From RGIG1918 sp964570895 (GTDB lineage Bacteria > Cyanobacteriota > Vampirovibrionia > Gastranaerophilales > Gastranaerophilaceae): a stretch of 64,000 bases of DNA. The stretch lies in contig CAZMZD010000002.1 of the NCBI GenBank assembly GCA_964570895.1, positions 248,001 to 312,000 of the forward strand. Direction: 5' to 3'. Positions 33,986-42,570 of the stretch are shown piece by piece (the stretch's first letter is position 1; each line of letters begins with the position of its first letter). The position numbers were made by a program, and so were the translations under genes. The notes under the pieces were generated by a model. It was given only the letters and a program-made list of their open reading frames with translations. It made no database searches and was not told the DNA's origin.

Positions 33986-34468
33986 TTGGATTTAAAGAGA
34001 ATTTTGAAAAAATACGTAGTAAGTTTTATAATTTTTGTTTGTGCAATTGTTTGGGGGATAAACTTAACAATTCCTGCAAACGCTGCTAAAAAGGGCTCTC
34101 GCGGAAGTGGGGCTGAAAAGCAAATTAAACAAGCAGATGAAACTATCTCAAAATTAACTAAAAAGTTTTATACGCGCGAATTGTTTTCGCCTGAAGACAG
34201 CGACAGTCTAATCACGGTCAAACTTACAATTGATTCACAAATGGATGTGTCGGCAGAGCCTGCGCTTGCGCCAATTTATTTCAAAACAGGACATCTTTTT
34301 AAGTTGAGAGAAATGAAGGACGAAGCGATTGATTGTTTTCAAACGATTTTAGAAAATTTTGGCGACACGGTCTATGCACCAAAAGCTCGTCAAGAATTGC
34401 GCGAAATGGGCGTTGATATTAAAGAAACTTTGACAATCAATAATCCAAAAAATGATTTTGATTTTTAA
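33986..34468 (+). CDS. Exported TPR-like small protein
   Basis: A 160-residue protein with a signal peptide (VVSFIIFVCAIVWGINLTI) and a likely cut after PANA-A. The mature part has one TPR-like helix pair (PIYFKTGHLFKLREMKDEAIDCFQTIL ... YAPKARQELREMG), similar to the end of outer-membrane assembly TPR proteins. Both possible starts are TTG: 33986, and 34004 (MKKYVVSF), which has AAAGAGA just upstream and gives a more typical signal peptide. It follows the lipoprotein gene in the same direction. Confidence 0.7.
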   Translation: MDLKRILKKYVVSFIIFVCAIVWGINLTIPANAAKKGSRGSGAEKQIKQADETISKLTKKFYTRELFSPEDSDSLITVKLTIDSQMDVSAEPALAPIYFKTGHLFKLREMKDEAIDCFQTILENFGDTVYAPKARQELREMGVDIKETLTINNPKNDFDF

Positions 34469-34642
34469 TTTTTTGATTTGTTATGTTGTTATTAAAATTG
34501 TGGTATTGCGCCATGCTACACCGTGAATTTTGCGTAGCCTACAGTTGTTTTTTGTAATTTATCTAATTTTTAAAATTTTTATCACAAAAGCAGAAAGAGC
34601 CAGCAGGTTGGGCATACTTGCCCAACGGCTTATATATAACTC

Positions 34643-34703
34643 GTCATCCTGAAAGCTTAGAAAATTAGGCGAAGCCGTAATTTTCAAGCTGTTCAGGATC
34701 TTA
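34643..34703 (+). repeat. GTCA palindromic element, 61-bp form
   Basis: Begins GTCATCCTGAA and ends TTCAGGATCTTA; the inner part (AGCTTAGAAAATTA ... TAATTTTCAAGCT) extends the hairpin. Confidence 0.85.
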
Positions 34704-34730
34704 TCAAATAATGAAACATCACATTTATTT

Positions 34731-34924
34731 TTTTGTTCTTTTTCATTTTTGCTAAAGCATCACCTTGCCTCTAATGCTCATGTGTTCGCAAAGAGTCAAG
34801 GAGTTCTCTCTTTGACACTCAAGCGCCGTAACGCAAAGAAAGAACCCCTTAGTTCTTACGCGAGCTTGCGAGTGTTAGAAATAAGGTGATACCTTCGGTA
34901 AAAACGAAACAAAAAGAAAGAAAC
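34731..34924. repeat. MITE-like element with ~50-bp imperfect inverted ends
   Basis: The left arm (34731-34779) includes AGCATCACCTTGCCTCTAA; the complement of the right arm (34870-34924) includes GGTATCACCTTATTTCTAA, and both continue outward into T-rich CTTTTT runs. The interior holds smaller symmetric words (AAAGAGTCAAGGAGTTC / CTCTTTGACACTC). It has no coding capacity, so it may be a miniature inverted-repeat element or a structured RNA. Confidence 0.55.
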
Positions 34925-35137
34925 ATGGGCTCTTGCTTAGTTCCTGCCATTTTTCAAATTTTTATCTCAGAAATCGCAGTCGAGCTTTTGCGAAAAGCTA
35001 TTTAACAAAAATATGCCCTGTGCGTTACAATTATAGCTGTGACCGCAAAACCTCTCCGCAATTTCCGTTTAGTGATAAAAATTTTGAAAAATTCTACTCG
35101 TGTTTTGACAATAATTTTAACCCGTAGGTCAGCTGTA

Positions 35138-35154
35138 GGGTGCGTTTATACGCG
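35138..35154 (+). repeat. TGCGTTTATACGC palindrome, copy 1
   Basis: GGGTGCGTTTATACGCG preceded by CTGTA; the arms GCGT/ACGC form a short hairpin. Further copies are at 53881-53900 and 57296-57313. Confidence 0.6.
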
Positions 35155-35177
35155 CCACAAGGCTTAATTATATACCT

Positions 35178-35238
35178 GTCATCCTGAAAGCGTAGAAAAT
35201 AAGGTGAAGCCGTAATTTTCAAGCTGTTCAGGATCTTA
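35178..35238 (+). repeat. GTCA palindromic element, 61-bp form
   Basis: Begins GTCATCCTGAAAGCGTAG and ends TTCAGGATCTTA, with the same interior as the copy at 34643 apart from a few changes. Confidence 0.85.
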
Positions 35239-35283
35239 CCAATTAATGAAGCTCAAAAGTTATTTATTGCGCCTCGAAGCTCA

Positions 35284-35311
35284 TAAGATCCTGAAATAAA
35301 TTCAGGATGAC
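35284..35311 (-). repeat. GTCA palindromic element, short form, inverted
   Basis: TAAGATCCTGAA, four-base loop, TTCAGGATGAC; a perfect 8-bp stem in the opposite orientation. Confidence 0.85.
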
Positions 35312-35386
35312 TGCTTATGGCTTTTGTCAGGCACTGCCTGACCTACAGCGAACCACAAGCTACCATACTGCCTTACTCCTAAAAAA

Positions 35387-36697
35387 TCAAACCTCTTCCG
35401 CTTTAAGGTGCCAAGTGTCTGCGGAGGTAATTTTTACATTCGCAAAGTCGCCAATGTTTTTTTCTGATTTAAAATAAACAATTTTGTTACATGTGGTTCT
35501 TGCTTTGCATTCGTCTTCTTTTTTGCTATCAATTAAGACCTCGAAAACCTTGCCAACACAGGCTTTATGATTTTTAAGAGATGTTTCTTTCACTTTGTCG
35601 TTCAAAATTTGAAATCTGCGGTCCTTTTCTTCTTCTGAAATAAATTCGTCCACCATTTTCGCCGCTTTTGTGTGTGGGCGCGGGGAATATGAAGCGATGT
35701 TTGAATAATTTATACCAAACTCGTCAATTGCGGTTAATGTTCTTTCGAATTCTTCTTCTGTTTCAGATGGGAAGCCGACAATAAAATCAGACGTCACAAT
35801 CACTTCCGGTATTTTCTCTCTTATTCTTCGAACGATATCGCCATATTCTTCGCGGGTATATCTTCTGTTCATTTTTTTCAAAATTCGCGTGTCCCCTGAT
35901 TGCATAGGGATATGGAAATATCTTGAAATTTTTTCAGAATTTGCAACAGTTTCGATAAGTTCATCCGTGATATCTGTTGGGTACGAAGTCACAAATCTAA
36001 TTCTAAATTTGCCCTCAATTTTATCAATTTCATGAAGAAGCGCGGCAAGGGTCGGTTTTCCTTCTAAGTCTTTACCGTAACTGTCGACATTTTGCCCAAG
36101 CAAGGTAACTTCTTTGAAGCCTTGAGCCACAATTTCTTTTGCTTCTTTAATAATTGTGTTAAAATCTCTTGAATGTTCTCTTCCCCTTGTGAATGGCACA
36201 ATGCAGTATGAACAGAAGTTGTTACAGCCTTCAGTGATTGGAAGCCACGCATTCACATCTTTTTTTCTGATGTAGCCGTAATCTTTTTCCGGAACATAAG
36301 AATTTCTAATTGCCCAAACTCTTTCGTTATTATTGATTTTATCGATTAAATTAGGAAGTTCGTAAATGTTTTGCGTGCCAAAAGCAAGGTCAAGGTACGG
36401 AAACCTTGCCATAAGATTTTCTTTTGTGTGTTGCGGAAGGCAACCGCAGAGGGCAATTTTGATTTTTTTGCCTTCTTGAGTTTTCCATTTACCCCACACG
36501 CCAAGCCTTGAATATGCTTTTTCTTCGCTTAATTGCCTGATGGAGCAAGTGTTCACAATAAGCAAATCTGCTTCTTTCGGCTCAAGAGTTTCTTCGTAAT
36601 TAAAATGAGATAATATTGCCAAAATCCTCTCTGAATCAGATTTGTTCATTTGGCAACCTAGTGTTTCAATATAAACTTTTTTTATTTTGTTTTCCAT
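35387..36697 (-). CDS. miaB: tRNA-2-methylthio-N6-dimethylallyladenosine synthase
   Basis: Radical-SAM methylthiotransferase that modifies A37 of tRNAs reading UNN codons. The 436-residue protein has the UPF0004 domain (YIETLGCQMNKSDSE, CSIRQLSEEKAYS, CGCLPQ) with three cluster cysteines, the radical-SAM motif CNNFCSYC near residue 150, and a C-terminal TRAM domain. Lengths and motifs fit MiaB rather than MtaB or RimO. It lies 2 bases after the end of the upstream homocitrate-synthase-like gene, in the same operon. Confidence 0.94.
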   Translation of the reverse strand: MENKIKKVYIETLGCQMNKSDSERILAILSHFNYEETLEPKEADLLIVNTCSIRQLSEEKAYSRLGVWGKWKTQEGKKIKIALCGCLPQHTKENLMARFPYLDLAFGTQNIYELPNLIDKINNNERVWAIRNSYVPEKDYGYIRKKDVNAWLPITEGCNNFCSYCIVPFTRGREHSRDFNTIIKEAKEIVAQGFKEVTLLGQNVDSYGKDLEGKPTLAALLHEIDKIEGKFRIRFVTSYPTDITDELIETVANSEKISRYFHIPMQSGDTRILKKMNRRYTREEYGDIVRRIREKIPEVIVTSDFIVGFPSETEEEFERTLTAIDEFGINYSNIASYSPRPHTKAAKMVDEFISEEEKDRRFQILNDKVKETSLKNHKACVGKVFEVLIDSKKEDECKARTTCNKIVYFKSEKNIGDFANVKITSADTWHLKAEEV

Positions 36698-36699
36698 AA

Positions 36700-38013
36700 T
36701 TATAAAATTTGTGAGATGTTAACATTTTCAAGCATGTCAAGCCTGTCTTTAATTGCGCCTTGCGGGTTGAAGTATGGTTCAACTGTCATAATTTTTGCCG
36801 CAACATGTGGGTAGTAGTATATAAATTTAAGTTCAGAAGATGTTAATGGTTTTTGCGTGTGAACGTTGGCGTAGCGCGCAAGTTCAAGGATGTTTCTTGC
36901 TTCTTCTTCATCTTTAAATTCTAATTCAAGGCTGTCGTATACGTTTCTGAAACCTTTAATTCCGCCATATTCGCCAACTGTTATCATTCTGCCTGTTTCA
37001 ATAATTTCAGGTTCGCCGCGTCCTAGCTCTTCAAAATCGTATAGTTCATAATTTCTTCTATCTTTTAGGGCACCGTCTGCGTGAATGCCTGATTCGTGAG
37101 CAAATGCGTTTGCGCCAACTGCCGGTTGGTTGATTGGGATATCCACTCCAAAAGCGTAACTTGTGTATTTTGCAAGCCTCCAAGCTTTCGTGAGGTCAAT
37201 TTGCGGGTCGATTTTGTATTTATCTTTCATACCGGATGATTTTGCGACTGCAAGAATGCAAGAAACAAGGTCTGCGTTTCCTGCGCGTTCGCCCATTCCG
37301 TTAATCGCAGTGTTTATGTAAGCGTCAACGCCTGCGTCAATTGCCCCTCTTGCGCCCATAATTGAGCAAGCTGTTGCCATACCAAGGTCGTTATGGAAAT
37401 GCAATTCGATATCCATTCCTGTTTCTTTAGCAATTGCATAAACTTTTTCATAAGCTGTTTGTGGGTCGTCAAAACCAAGCGTGTCACAATATCTGAAACG
37501 GTTTGCACCATATCTTTTGCATTCGCCTGCAAATTTGATTAAATAATTAAGGTCACTTCTTGAAGCGTCTTCTGCGTTCACGCCAATTTCCTTAAACCCT
37601 GCTTTAACTGCTTCGTTAAGCGCTTCGCAAGCAAGTTTTAAGATATCTTCTTTTGTTTTTTTGCCTAAATATTTGCCGTGAATCATTTGGTCTGATGTAG
37701 ATTGTGACATATTCACATACTGCAACATTGGAACATTTTTATTTGCTTCAATAACATCTTGCGGAATGGCGCGAATCCAGCCCGAGAGCTTTGTTTTGTC
37801 GAAAGCACCCATTGAAGCAAGCTGCAAGTTGCCGTTTAAGTAATTAATTTCGTGTCTTGTTGTTGGGAAACCGAACTCTGCGATATAAACTCCAAGGTCG
37901 TTTAACATCAAGTTTATGATTGTTTTTTGAAGCTTAGCAAGCCCTAATCTTGATGTTTGCACACCGTCGCGGTTTGTCACGTCAATAAATTTGATAAAGT
38001 TTTCTTTTGCCAT
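36700..38013 (-). CDS. Homocitrate-synthase / isopropylmalate-synthase family enzyme
   Basis: A 437-residue DRE-TIM metallolyase joining acetyl-CoA to a 2-keto acid. The active-site signature appears as FIDVTNRDGVQTS near residue 10, with HFHNDLGMA and NTAINGMGERAGNADL for metal and substrate binding. HESGIHADGALKDRRNYE follows near 310. The sequence resembles homocitrate synthase (NifV/LysS-type) as much as LeuA, but no nif, lysine or leucine genes are adjacent, and it lacks the long LeuA regulatory C-terminus. The precise substrate is open. It is co-transcribed with miaB and divergent from trkA. Confidence 0.8.
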   Translation of the reverse strand: MAKENFIKFIDVTNRDGVQTSRLGLAKLQKTIINLMLNDLGVYIAEFGFPTTRHEINYLNGNLQLASMGAFDKTKLSGWIRAIPQDVIEANKNVPMLQYVNMSQSTSDQMIHGKYLGKKTKEDILKLACEALNEAVKAGFKEIGVNAEDASRSDLNYLIKFAGECKRYGANRFRYCDTLGFDDPQTAYEKVYAIAKETGMDIELHFHNDLGMATACSIMGARGAIDAGVDAYINTAINGMGERAGNADLVSCILAVAKSSGMKDKYKIDPQIDLTKAWRLAKYTSYAFGVDIPINQPAVGANAFAHESGIHADGALKDRRNYELYDFEELGRGEPEIIETGRMITVGEYGGIKGFRNVYDSLELEFKDEEEARNILELARYANVHTQKPLTSSELKFIYYYPHVAAKIMTVEPYFNPQGAIKDRLDMLENVNISQIL

Positions 38014-38122
38014 TTGTTAATGCTCCAAGTTTGAGAATAAAGCTATTCTACCATCAAAATCCCATGTGGGCAATTTTTTGGCTTATATTTCGTAATATAT
38101 TGAAAAATAAACCGTAAACATC

Positions 38123-38151
38123 TTGCCAAGTTTTAAATTTTAGTTTATAAA
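38123..38151 (+). promoter_or_regulatory. Promoter of trkA-trkH, leaderless type
   Basis: TTGCCA (38123-38128) and TATAAA (38146-38151) are exactly 17 bases apart. ATG 38161 comes 9 bases after the -10 box and there is no ribosome-binding site between. Confidence 0.65.
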
Positions 38152-38160
38152 GTTCTTGTT

Positions 38161-39501
38161 ATGAGAATTGTAATTTACGGCTCAAATGAAATGGCTTCCG
38201 TTATTGCTGCGGAATTTTTTGAAGACCATGACATTATTATTGTTGACCCTAGTGCTCAAAATCTTGAAAAATTTAAAGGGCTTGATGTTGGCACTGTTTG
38301 CGGAGATTGTTCAAACTTAAATGCGCTTCGCGAGCTTGATTTTAAATATGGCGACGCTTTTATTGCTTGCACGCAAAATGATGAAGCAAATATTGTGGCT
38401 TGCCTTATGGTAAAACAGTTGAGCCACGCTAAAACTGTCTGCTTTGTGTCCAGAAAAGAATGCAGAGATTCTCTTCGCTTAATTCGAGAAGAAGCCGGCA
38501 AGGATTCTGTTATGAATATCGACCACATCATTTGGCCGGAGCGGCTTTTAACTCAAGAAATTTTTAGAATAGTGACCGTCCCTGAAGCAATTGACGTTGA
38601 AACTTTTGTTCAAGGGCGCGCTCAAATGTTTGAATATCGCATAAAGCAAGAGTCAATTTTGCAATCTAAAAAAATACAAGATTGCGATTTTCCTGAAGAA
38701 GTGCTTGTGGCTGGGATTGTGCGTGATGAAACATTGTTTATTCCATCAGGCTCATCTACTTTTCAAGTTGGAGATAAAGCAATATTTATCGGCACTCCTG
38801 AAGGGCTTGATATTTGCGCAAACAACTTCTTTTCTGAAAATGATAGGGTGAAGCAAATAACGATAATAGGCGGCGGTTCCGTTGGATATGAACTTGCAAA
38901 AAGCCTTGAAAAAACAAAAATTAAAACAAAAATAATTGAAAGAAATTTAAAAAGATGCGAATTTTTGTCTGAAAATTTGCCTAAAACCCTTGTTTTAAAC
39001 GCAGATGGCACAAACATCGAACTGCTTGCAAATGAAGATGTGGGCGAAGATGATGTTTGCGTGTCTATTACAAATAATGACGAAAAAAACCTTTTGTGTT
39101 CGCTTCTCACAAAACAATTAGGGGTTAAAAAAGTCATAACCCGCGTTTCGCAACAAGCAACAGCTAAGCTTTTTGAACGTGTTGGGGTTGATATTGCGCT
39201 TAGTGCAAAAGAAACGGCAGTTGCAGAAATTAGAAACAGAATAATTGAGCCTGAAATCGATATTTTAGCCTCTGTTGAACGTGGGCTTGGTGAAATTATT
39301 GAAATGATTATTCCAAGCTCGTGGCAAGACGTTACTCTTATGGATTTAAAATTGCCTGTCGCGATGGTTATTGCAATAATTCAAAGAGGAAGTAAAGTCA
39401 TTATCCCACGCGGGCAAACGTTAATTCGTGCTAAAGATAAGCTCATAATATTCACTATGACTGAAAACTCCGACAAAGTTAAGGATTTTTTTATTAAATG
39501 A
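38161..39501 (+). CDS. trkA: Trk potassium uptake regulatory subunit TrkA
   Basis: A 446-residue peripheral membrane subunit that gates TrkH by nucleotide binding. It contains two repeated halves, each an RCK_N Rossmann fold (IVIYGSNEMASVIA near residue 3; ITIIGGGSVGYELA near 236) followed by an RCK_C domain. Acidic residues at the ends of the second strands (DPSAQN, ERNLKR) bind the nucleotide ribose. The last four bases overlap trkH (ATGA), so the two form a transport operon. Confidence 0.93.
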   Translation: MRIVIYGSNEMASVIAAEFFEDHDIIIVDPSAQNLEKFKGLDVGTVCGDCSNLNALRELDFKYGDAFIACTQNDEANIVACLMVKQLSHAKTVCFVSRKECRDSLRLIREEAGKDSVMNIDHIIWPERLLTQEIFRIVTVPEAIDVETFVQGRAQMFEYRIKQESILQSKKIQDCDFPEEVLVAGIVRDETLFIPSGSSTFQVGDKAIFIGTPEGLDICANNFFSENDRVKQITIIGGGSVGYELAKSLEKTKIKTKIIERNLKRCEFLSENLPKTLVLNADGTNIELLANEDVGEDDVCVSITNNDEKNLLCSLLTKQLGVKKVITRVSQQATAKLFERVGVDIALSAKETAVAEIRNRIIEPEIDILASVERGLGEIIEMIIPSSWQDVTLMDLKLPVAMVIAIIQRGSKVIIPRGQTLIRAKDKLIIFTMTENSDKVKDFFIK

Positions 39502-40958
39502 AATTTAACATAATTTTTTATGGAATTGGAACTGTTTTAAAATATTTAGGCATTTTGTTTTTGCTGCCGGTTATATGCGCAGTTTGTTTTAAGGAAAATC
39601 ACGCGATTTTACCCTACGTTGTAACTTCACTAATTTCAAGCACCCTTGGTTTTTTGATGACTATAAAACGCACAAGCGAGAGAGAAATAAATTCGACAAA
39701 TAAAAAAGAAGCGCTAACACTCGTGTTTTTCATTTGGCTTTTGTTTGGAATTTTGTGCACAATTCCATACTTCTTTTTTGGCTTTAGTGTTCCTAACGCT
39801 TTGTTTGAGGCGGTTTCCGGCATTACAACAACAGGTGCCACTATAATTTCTGATTTTTCACTATACCCAAAATCTTTGTTTTTCTACCGCTCGCTCACTC
39901 AATGGCTTGGCGGTATGGGGATTATTGTTCTCTTTATTGCGGTTTTGCCTCAGTTTGCGGTTGCCGGCAGGAATATGTTTTATGGTGAGATGACAGGCCC
40001 TGTTGAGGATAAAATCACTCCAAGAATTAGATATAGCGCAAGTTGGCTTTGGGGCTTGTATATTTTATTTACACTTATTGAAATTTTGCTCTTGAAATTT
40101 GCTTGCGGGGTTGATTTATTTAATTCGATTTGTACTTCGTTTTCAACTTTATCATCCGGCGGTTTTTCGCCGCAAGCTTCAAGCATTGCTGCTTATGGCA
40201 GTTGGAAAGTGACGCTCGTTGTTCTTATTTTTATGTTTCTTGCAGGTGTCAACTTCCTTTTACAATATAAATTTTTTATCAAAAGAAAGCCTGTTGCGTT
40301 TTTAAAAAGCGAAGAATTTAGAGTTTATGTGGGGCTTATTTTAGTCCTTGCGCTTGTTATTTTTGGCATTTTAATTTCAAAAACTAATATGAGTGCCCCA
40401 AGCGCCATTTTACATTCATTTTTTCAAACGGTTAGCATTATTACAACAACAGGTTTTGCAAGTTGTGATTATGGTGCTTGGAATATAGACGCAAAGATAA
40501 TCCTCTTTTTGCTTATGTTTACGGGTGCTTGCGCCGGTTCGACAAGCGGCGGGTTTAAAATTATCCGTTGGATTTTTGTTTGTAAATATTTAAAAAATGA
40601 AATTTCAAAAATTATTCACCCGCAAGCCGTTTACCCAATTAAAATTGAAGGTACATCTGTTTTAGAAGACACAAGAGGGCAGCTTGTGGCGTTTATAATT
40701 TTCTATTTTGCAATTTTTGGAATATCGACTTTTTTGGTGGCGCTCATTGAGCACAACACAACAATTGCTCTTACAGGTTCAATTGCAATGCTGGGCAATA
40801 TCGGGCCTGCTTTTGGGCCTTTGCACCCTTTTGGTAATTATTCTGAACTTGCGGCTGCCACAAAATTTATTTTTATATTCAATATGCTGATTGGCAGGCT
40901 TGAGCTTGTGCCGTTTTTGGCGCTTTTGCACCCTGATATGTGGCACAGAAGAGGATAA
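39498..40958 (+). CDS. trkH: Trk potassium channel subunit TrkH
   Basis: A 486-residue integral membrane K+ transporter of the Trk/Ktr/HKT superfamily. Repeated pore loops are seen as VSGITTTGATII near residue 110, TLSSGGFSP near 220, VSIITTTGFAS near 315 and MLGNIGPAFGP near 430, each with the selectivity glycine. TQWLGGMGIIVLF is a family signature. About ten membrane segments are apparent. It requires TrkA, encoded just upstream. Confidence 0.94.
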   Translation: MKFNIIFYGIGTVLKYLGILFLLPVICAVCFKENHAILPYVVTSLISSTLGFLMTIKRTSEREINSTNKKEALTLVFFIWLLFGILCTIPYFFFGFSVPNALFEAVSGITTTGATIISDFSLYPKSLFFYRSLTQWLGGMGIIVLFIAVLPQFAVAGRNMFYGEMTGPVEDKITPRIRYSASWLWGLYILFTLIEILLLKFACGVDLFNSICTSFSTLSSGGFSPQASSIAAYGSWKVTLVVLIFMFLAGVNFLLQYKFFIKRKPVAFLKSEEFRVYVGLILVLALVIFGILISKTNMSAPSAILHSFFQTVSIITTTGFASCDYGAWNIDAKIILFLLMFTGACAGSTSGGFKIIRWIFVCKYLKNEISKIIHPQAVYPIKIEGTSVLEDTRGQLVAFIIFYFAIFGISTFLVALIEHNTTIALTGSIAMLGNIGPAFGPLHPFGNYSELAAATKFIFIFNMLIGRLELVPFLALLHPDMWHRRG

Positions 40959-41015
40959 TTTCGCTTTTGTAGCTACTTTATTGTGCGCGCGTTTTTATTA
41001 TAAAAATTGCGTGAG

Positions 41016-41672
41016 CTATTTTAAGTTATTATTTTCAAGCGTTTCTTTAATCTCTTGGAGTTCGTATTTTAGGCGGTTTAGCTCGCATTTAACAGGGTCC
41101 GGAATGCGGTTGTGTAAGAGTTCGCCTTGAACAAAAACTTTTTGATGAACAATTCGCCCCGGAATGCCAACAACAGTTGAGTGTTCCGGAACATTATCAA
41201 TTACAACGCTTCCCGCGCCTATGTTTGAATTATCGCCGATTGTGATATTGCCCAGCACTTTTGCGCCCGCGCCGATGGTCACATTATTGCCAACGGTTGG
41301 GTGTCTTTTTCCGTGCTCTTTGCCTGTGCCGCCGAGTGTTACTCCTTGATAGATTAAAACATCGTTCCCAATTATTGTTGTTTCGCCAATTACCACCCCA
41401 AAACCGTGGTCAATAAAAAGCCTTTCTCCAATTGTTGCCGCCGGATGAATTTCAATTCCTGTGAAAAATCTTGCAAGCTGCGAAATAAGCCTTGGAAGAA
41501 ATGGAACTTTCATTCTGTGCAATTTGTTTGCAATTCTGTATGATAAAATTGCGTGAAACCCTTGATATAAAAGGATAACTTCAATATAACTTTTTGCGGC
41601 AGGGTCTTTATCCATAATGTTTTTTATGTCGTCGCGAACCCTTGCTAAACCTCTTTTTAAACTTTTACTCAT
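41016..41672 (-). CDS. cysE: Serine O-acetyltransferase
   Basis: Acetylates L-serine with acetyl-CoA, the first step of cysteine synthesis. The 218-residue protein has an N-terminal helical domain and a left-handed beta-helix of hexapeptide repeats, with catalytic DHGFGVVIGET and GGTGKEHGKRHPTVG. A longer frame reaches 41723, but the ATG at 41672 overlaps the cysK end and gives the usual N-terminus (MSKSLKRGLARVRDDI). The Ile-ending tail that docks cysteine synthase is replaced by ENNLK, so classical complex formation is doubtful. Confidence 0.92.
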   Translation of the reverse strand: MSKSLKRGLARVRDDIKNIMDKDPAAKSYIEVILLYQGFHAILSYRIANKLHRMKVPFLPRLISQLARFFTGIEIHPAATIGERLFIDHGFGVVIGETTIIGNDVLIYQGVTLGGTGKEHGKRHPTVGNNVTIGAGAKVLGNITIGDNSNIGAGSVVIDNVPEHSTVVGIPGRIVHQKVFVQGELLHNRIPDPVKCELNRLKYELQEIKETLENNNLK

Positions 41673-42570
41673 ATAACTCGCTCGATAAGTATCTTTCGCC
41701 GGAATCGCACAAAATTCCGACAATCATTTTGTCTTGATATTTTTGACCAATTTCTTTCATAGCGCAAAGCACGGCGCCGGAGGATATACCAACCAAAACA
41801 CCCTCTTCTTTTGCAATTTGCCTTGAAGCCTGAATTGTTTCATCTCCTTTGATATCAATAATTTCATCAATTATTTCTTTATCAAGGGTTTTGGGAACAA
41901 AATTTGCGCTTATTCCTTGGATTTTATGTGCGCCGGCGTAACCTTTGGTAAGAAGCGGGCTTTCAGCTGCTTCAACGCCTATGACTTTAATTTCAGGTTT
42001 GAGTTCTTTTAGTTTTTTAGCGCAGCCTGAAATTGTGCCCCCTGTGCCGATTGCAGCAACAAGTACGTCAATTTTGCCTTCTGTTTGTTTGAATATTTCT
42101 TCAGCAGTTCCTGTGTAGTGCGCGTACGGGTTGTTTTTGTTTTCAAATTGCATTGGAATAAAGCCGTTCAATTCATTTTTTAGCTCTTGTGCTTTTTGAA
42201 CGCTTCCTTGCATACCTTCTTGTGCAGGAGTCAAAACAATTTCTGCCCCGTAAGCTCTAATTAATTTAACCCTTTCTTTGCTCATATTCTCAGGCATAAC
42301 AGCGATAAATCTCATACCCAAAACACCCGCGCACATCGCAAGCGCTATGCCCGTGTTTCCGCTTGTAGGCTCAATTATCGGGGTTTCTTTGATAATTTCT
42401 CTATCTTCAAGCGCTCTTGTTAGCATAGAATATGCCACTCTATCTTTTGCAGAGCCCGCGGGGTTGAAATACTCCAGCTTAACCCAAGAATTTTTGTGCT
42501 CAAAAGAATTTAAGCGCACAATGGGAGTGGAGCCAATTGTTTCAAGTATATTAGAACACAATTTTTGCAT
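41665..42570 (-). CDS. cysK: Cysteine synthase (O-acetylserine sulfhydrylase)
   Basis: A 301-residue PLP enzyme making cysteine from O-acetylserine and sulfide. The cofactor lysine is in PAGSAKDRVAYSML near residue 42, the substrate loop is EPTSGNTGIALA near 66, and the phosphate-binding glycine loop is GTGGTISGCAKKL near 175. The start lies 20 bases inside the tyrS tail and the end overlaps cysE, so tyrS-cysK-cysE are coupled. The product pair completes serine-to-cysteine assimilation in one operon. Confidence 0.94.
   Translation of the reverse strand: MQKLCSNILETIGSTPIVRLNSFEHKNSWVKLEYFNPAGSAKDRVAYSMLTRALEDREIIKETPIIEPTSGNTGIALAMCAGVLGMRFIAVMPENMSKERVKLIRAYGAEIVLTPAQEGMQGSVQKAQELKNELNGFIPMQFENKNNPYAHYTGTAEEIFKQTEGKIDVLVAAIGTGGTISGCAKKLKELKPEIKVIGVEAAESPLLTKGYAGAHKIQGISANFVPKTLDKEIIDEIIDIKGDETIQASRQIAKEEGVLVGISSGAVLCAMKEIGQKYQDKMIVGILCDSGERYLSSELYE

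Larger units (their letters stand above)
34469..35386. other. 918-bp gene-free spacer filled with repeats
   Basis: No convincing gene. It holds three GTCA-type palindromic elements, one element with long imperfect inverted ends, and one TGCGTTTATACGC palindrome, each listed separately. AT-rich inverted stretches (AATTTTTAAAATTTTTATCA near 34567 and its complement near 35072) add further symmetry. A 64-codon frame at 34933-35127 crosses repeat sequence and has no ribosome-binding site. Confidence 0.8.

Noticed and set aside
34933..35127. 64-codon open frame in the repeat spacer
   Set aside because: It crosses repeat-derived sequence, lacks a ribosome-binding site and its product has no sensible composition.
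36700..38013. Nitrogen-fixation cluster
   Set aside because: The homocitrate-synthase-like gene alone suggested it, but no nifH, nifD, nifK or related gene is in the window.
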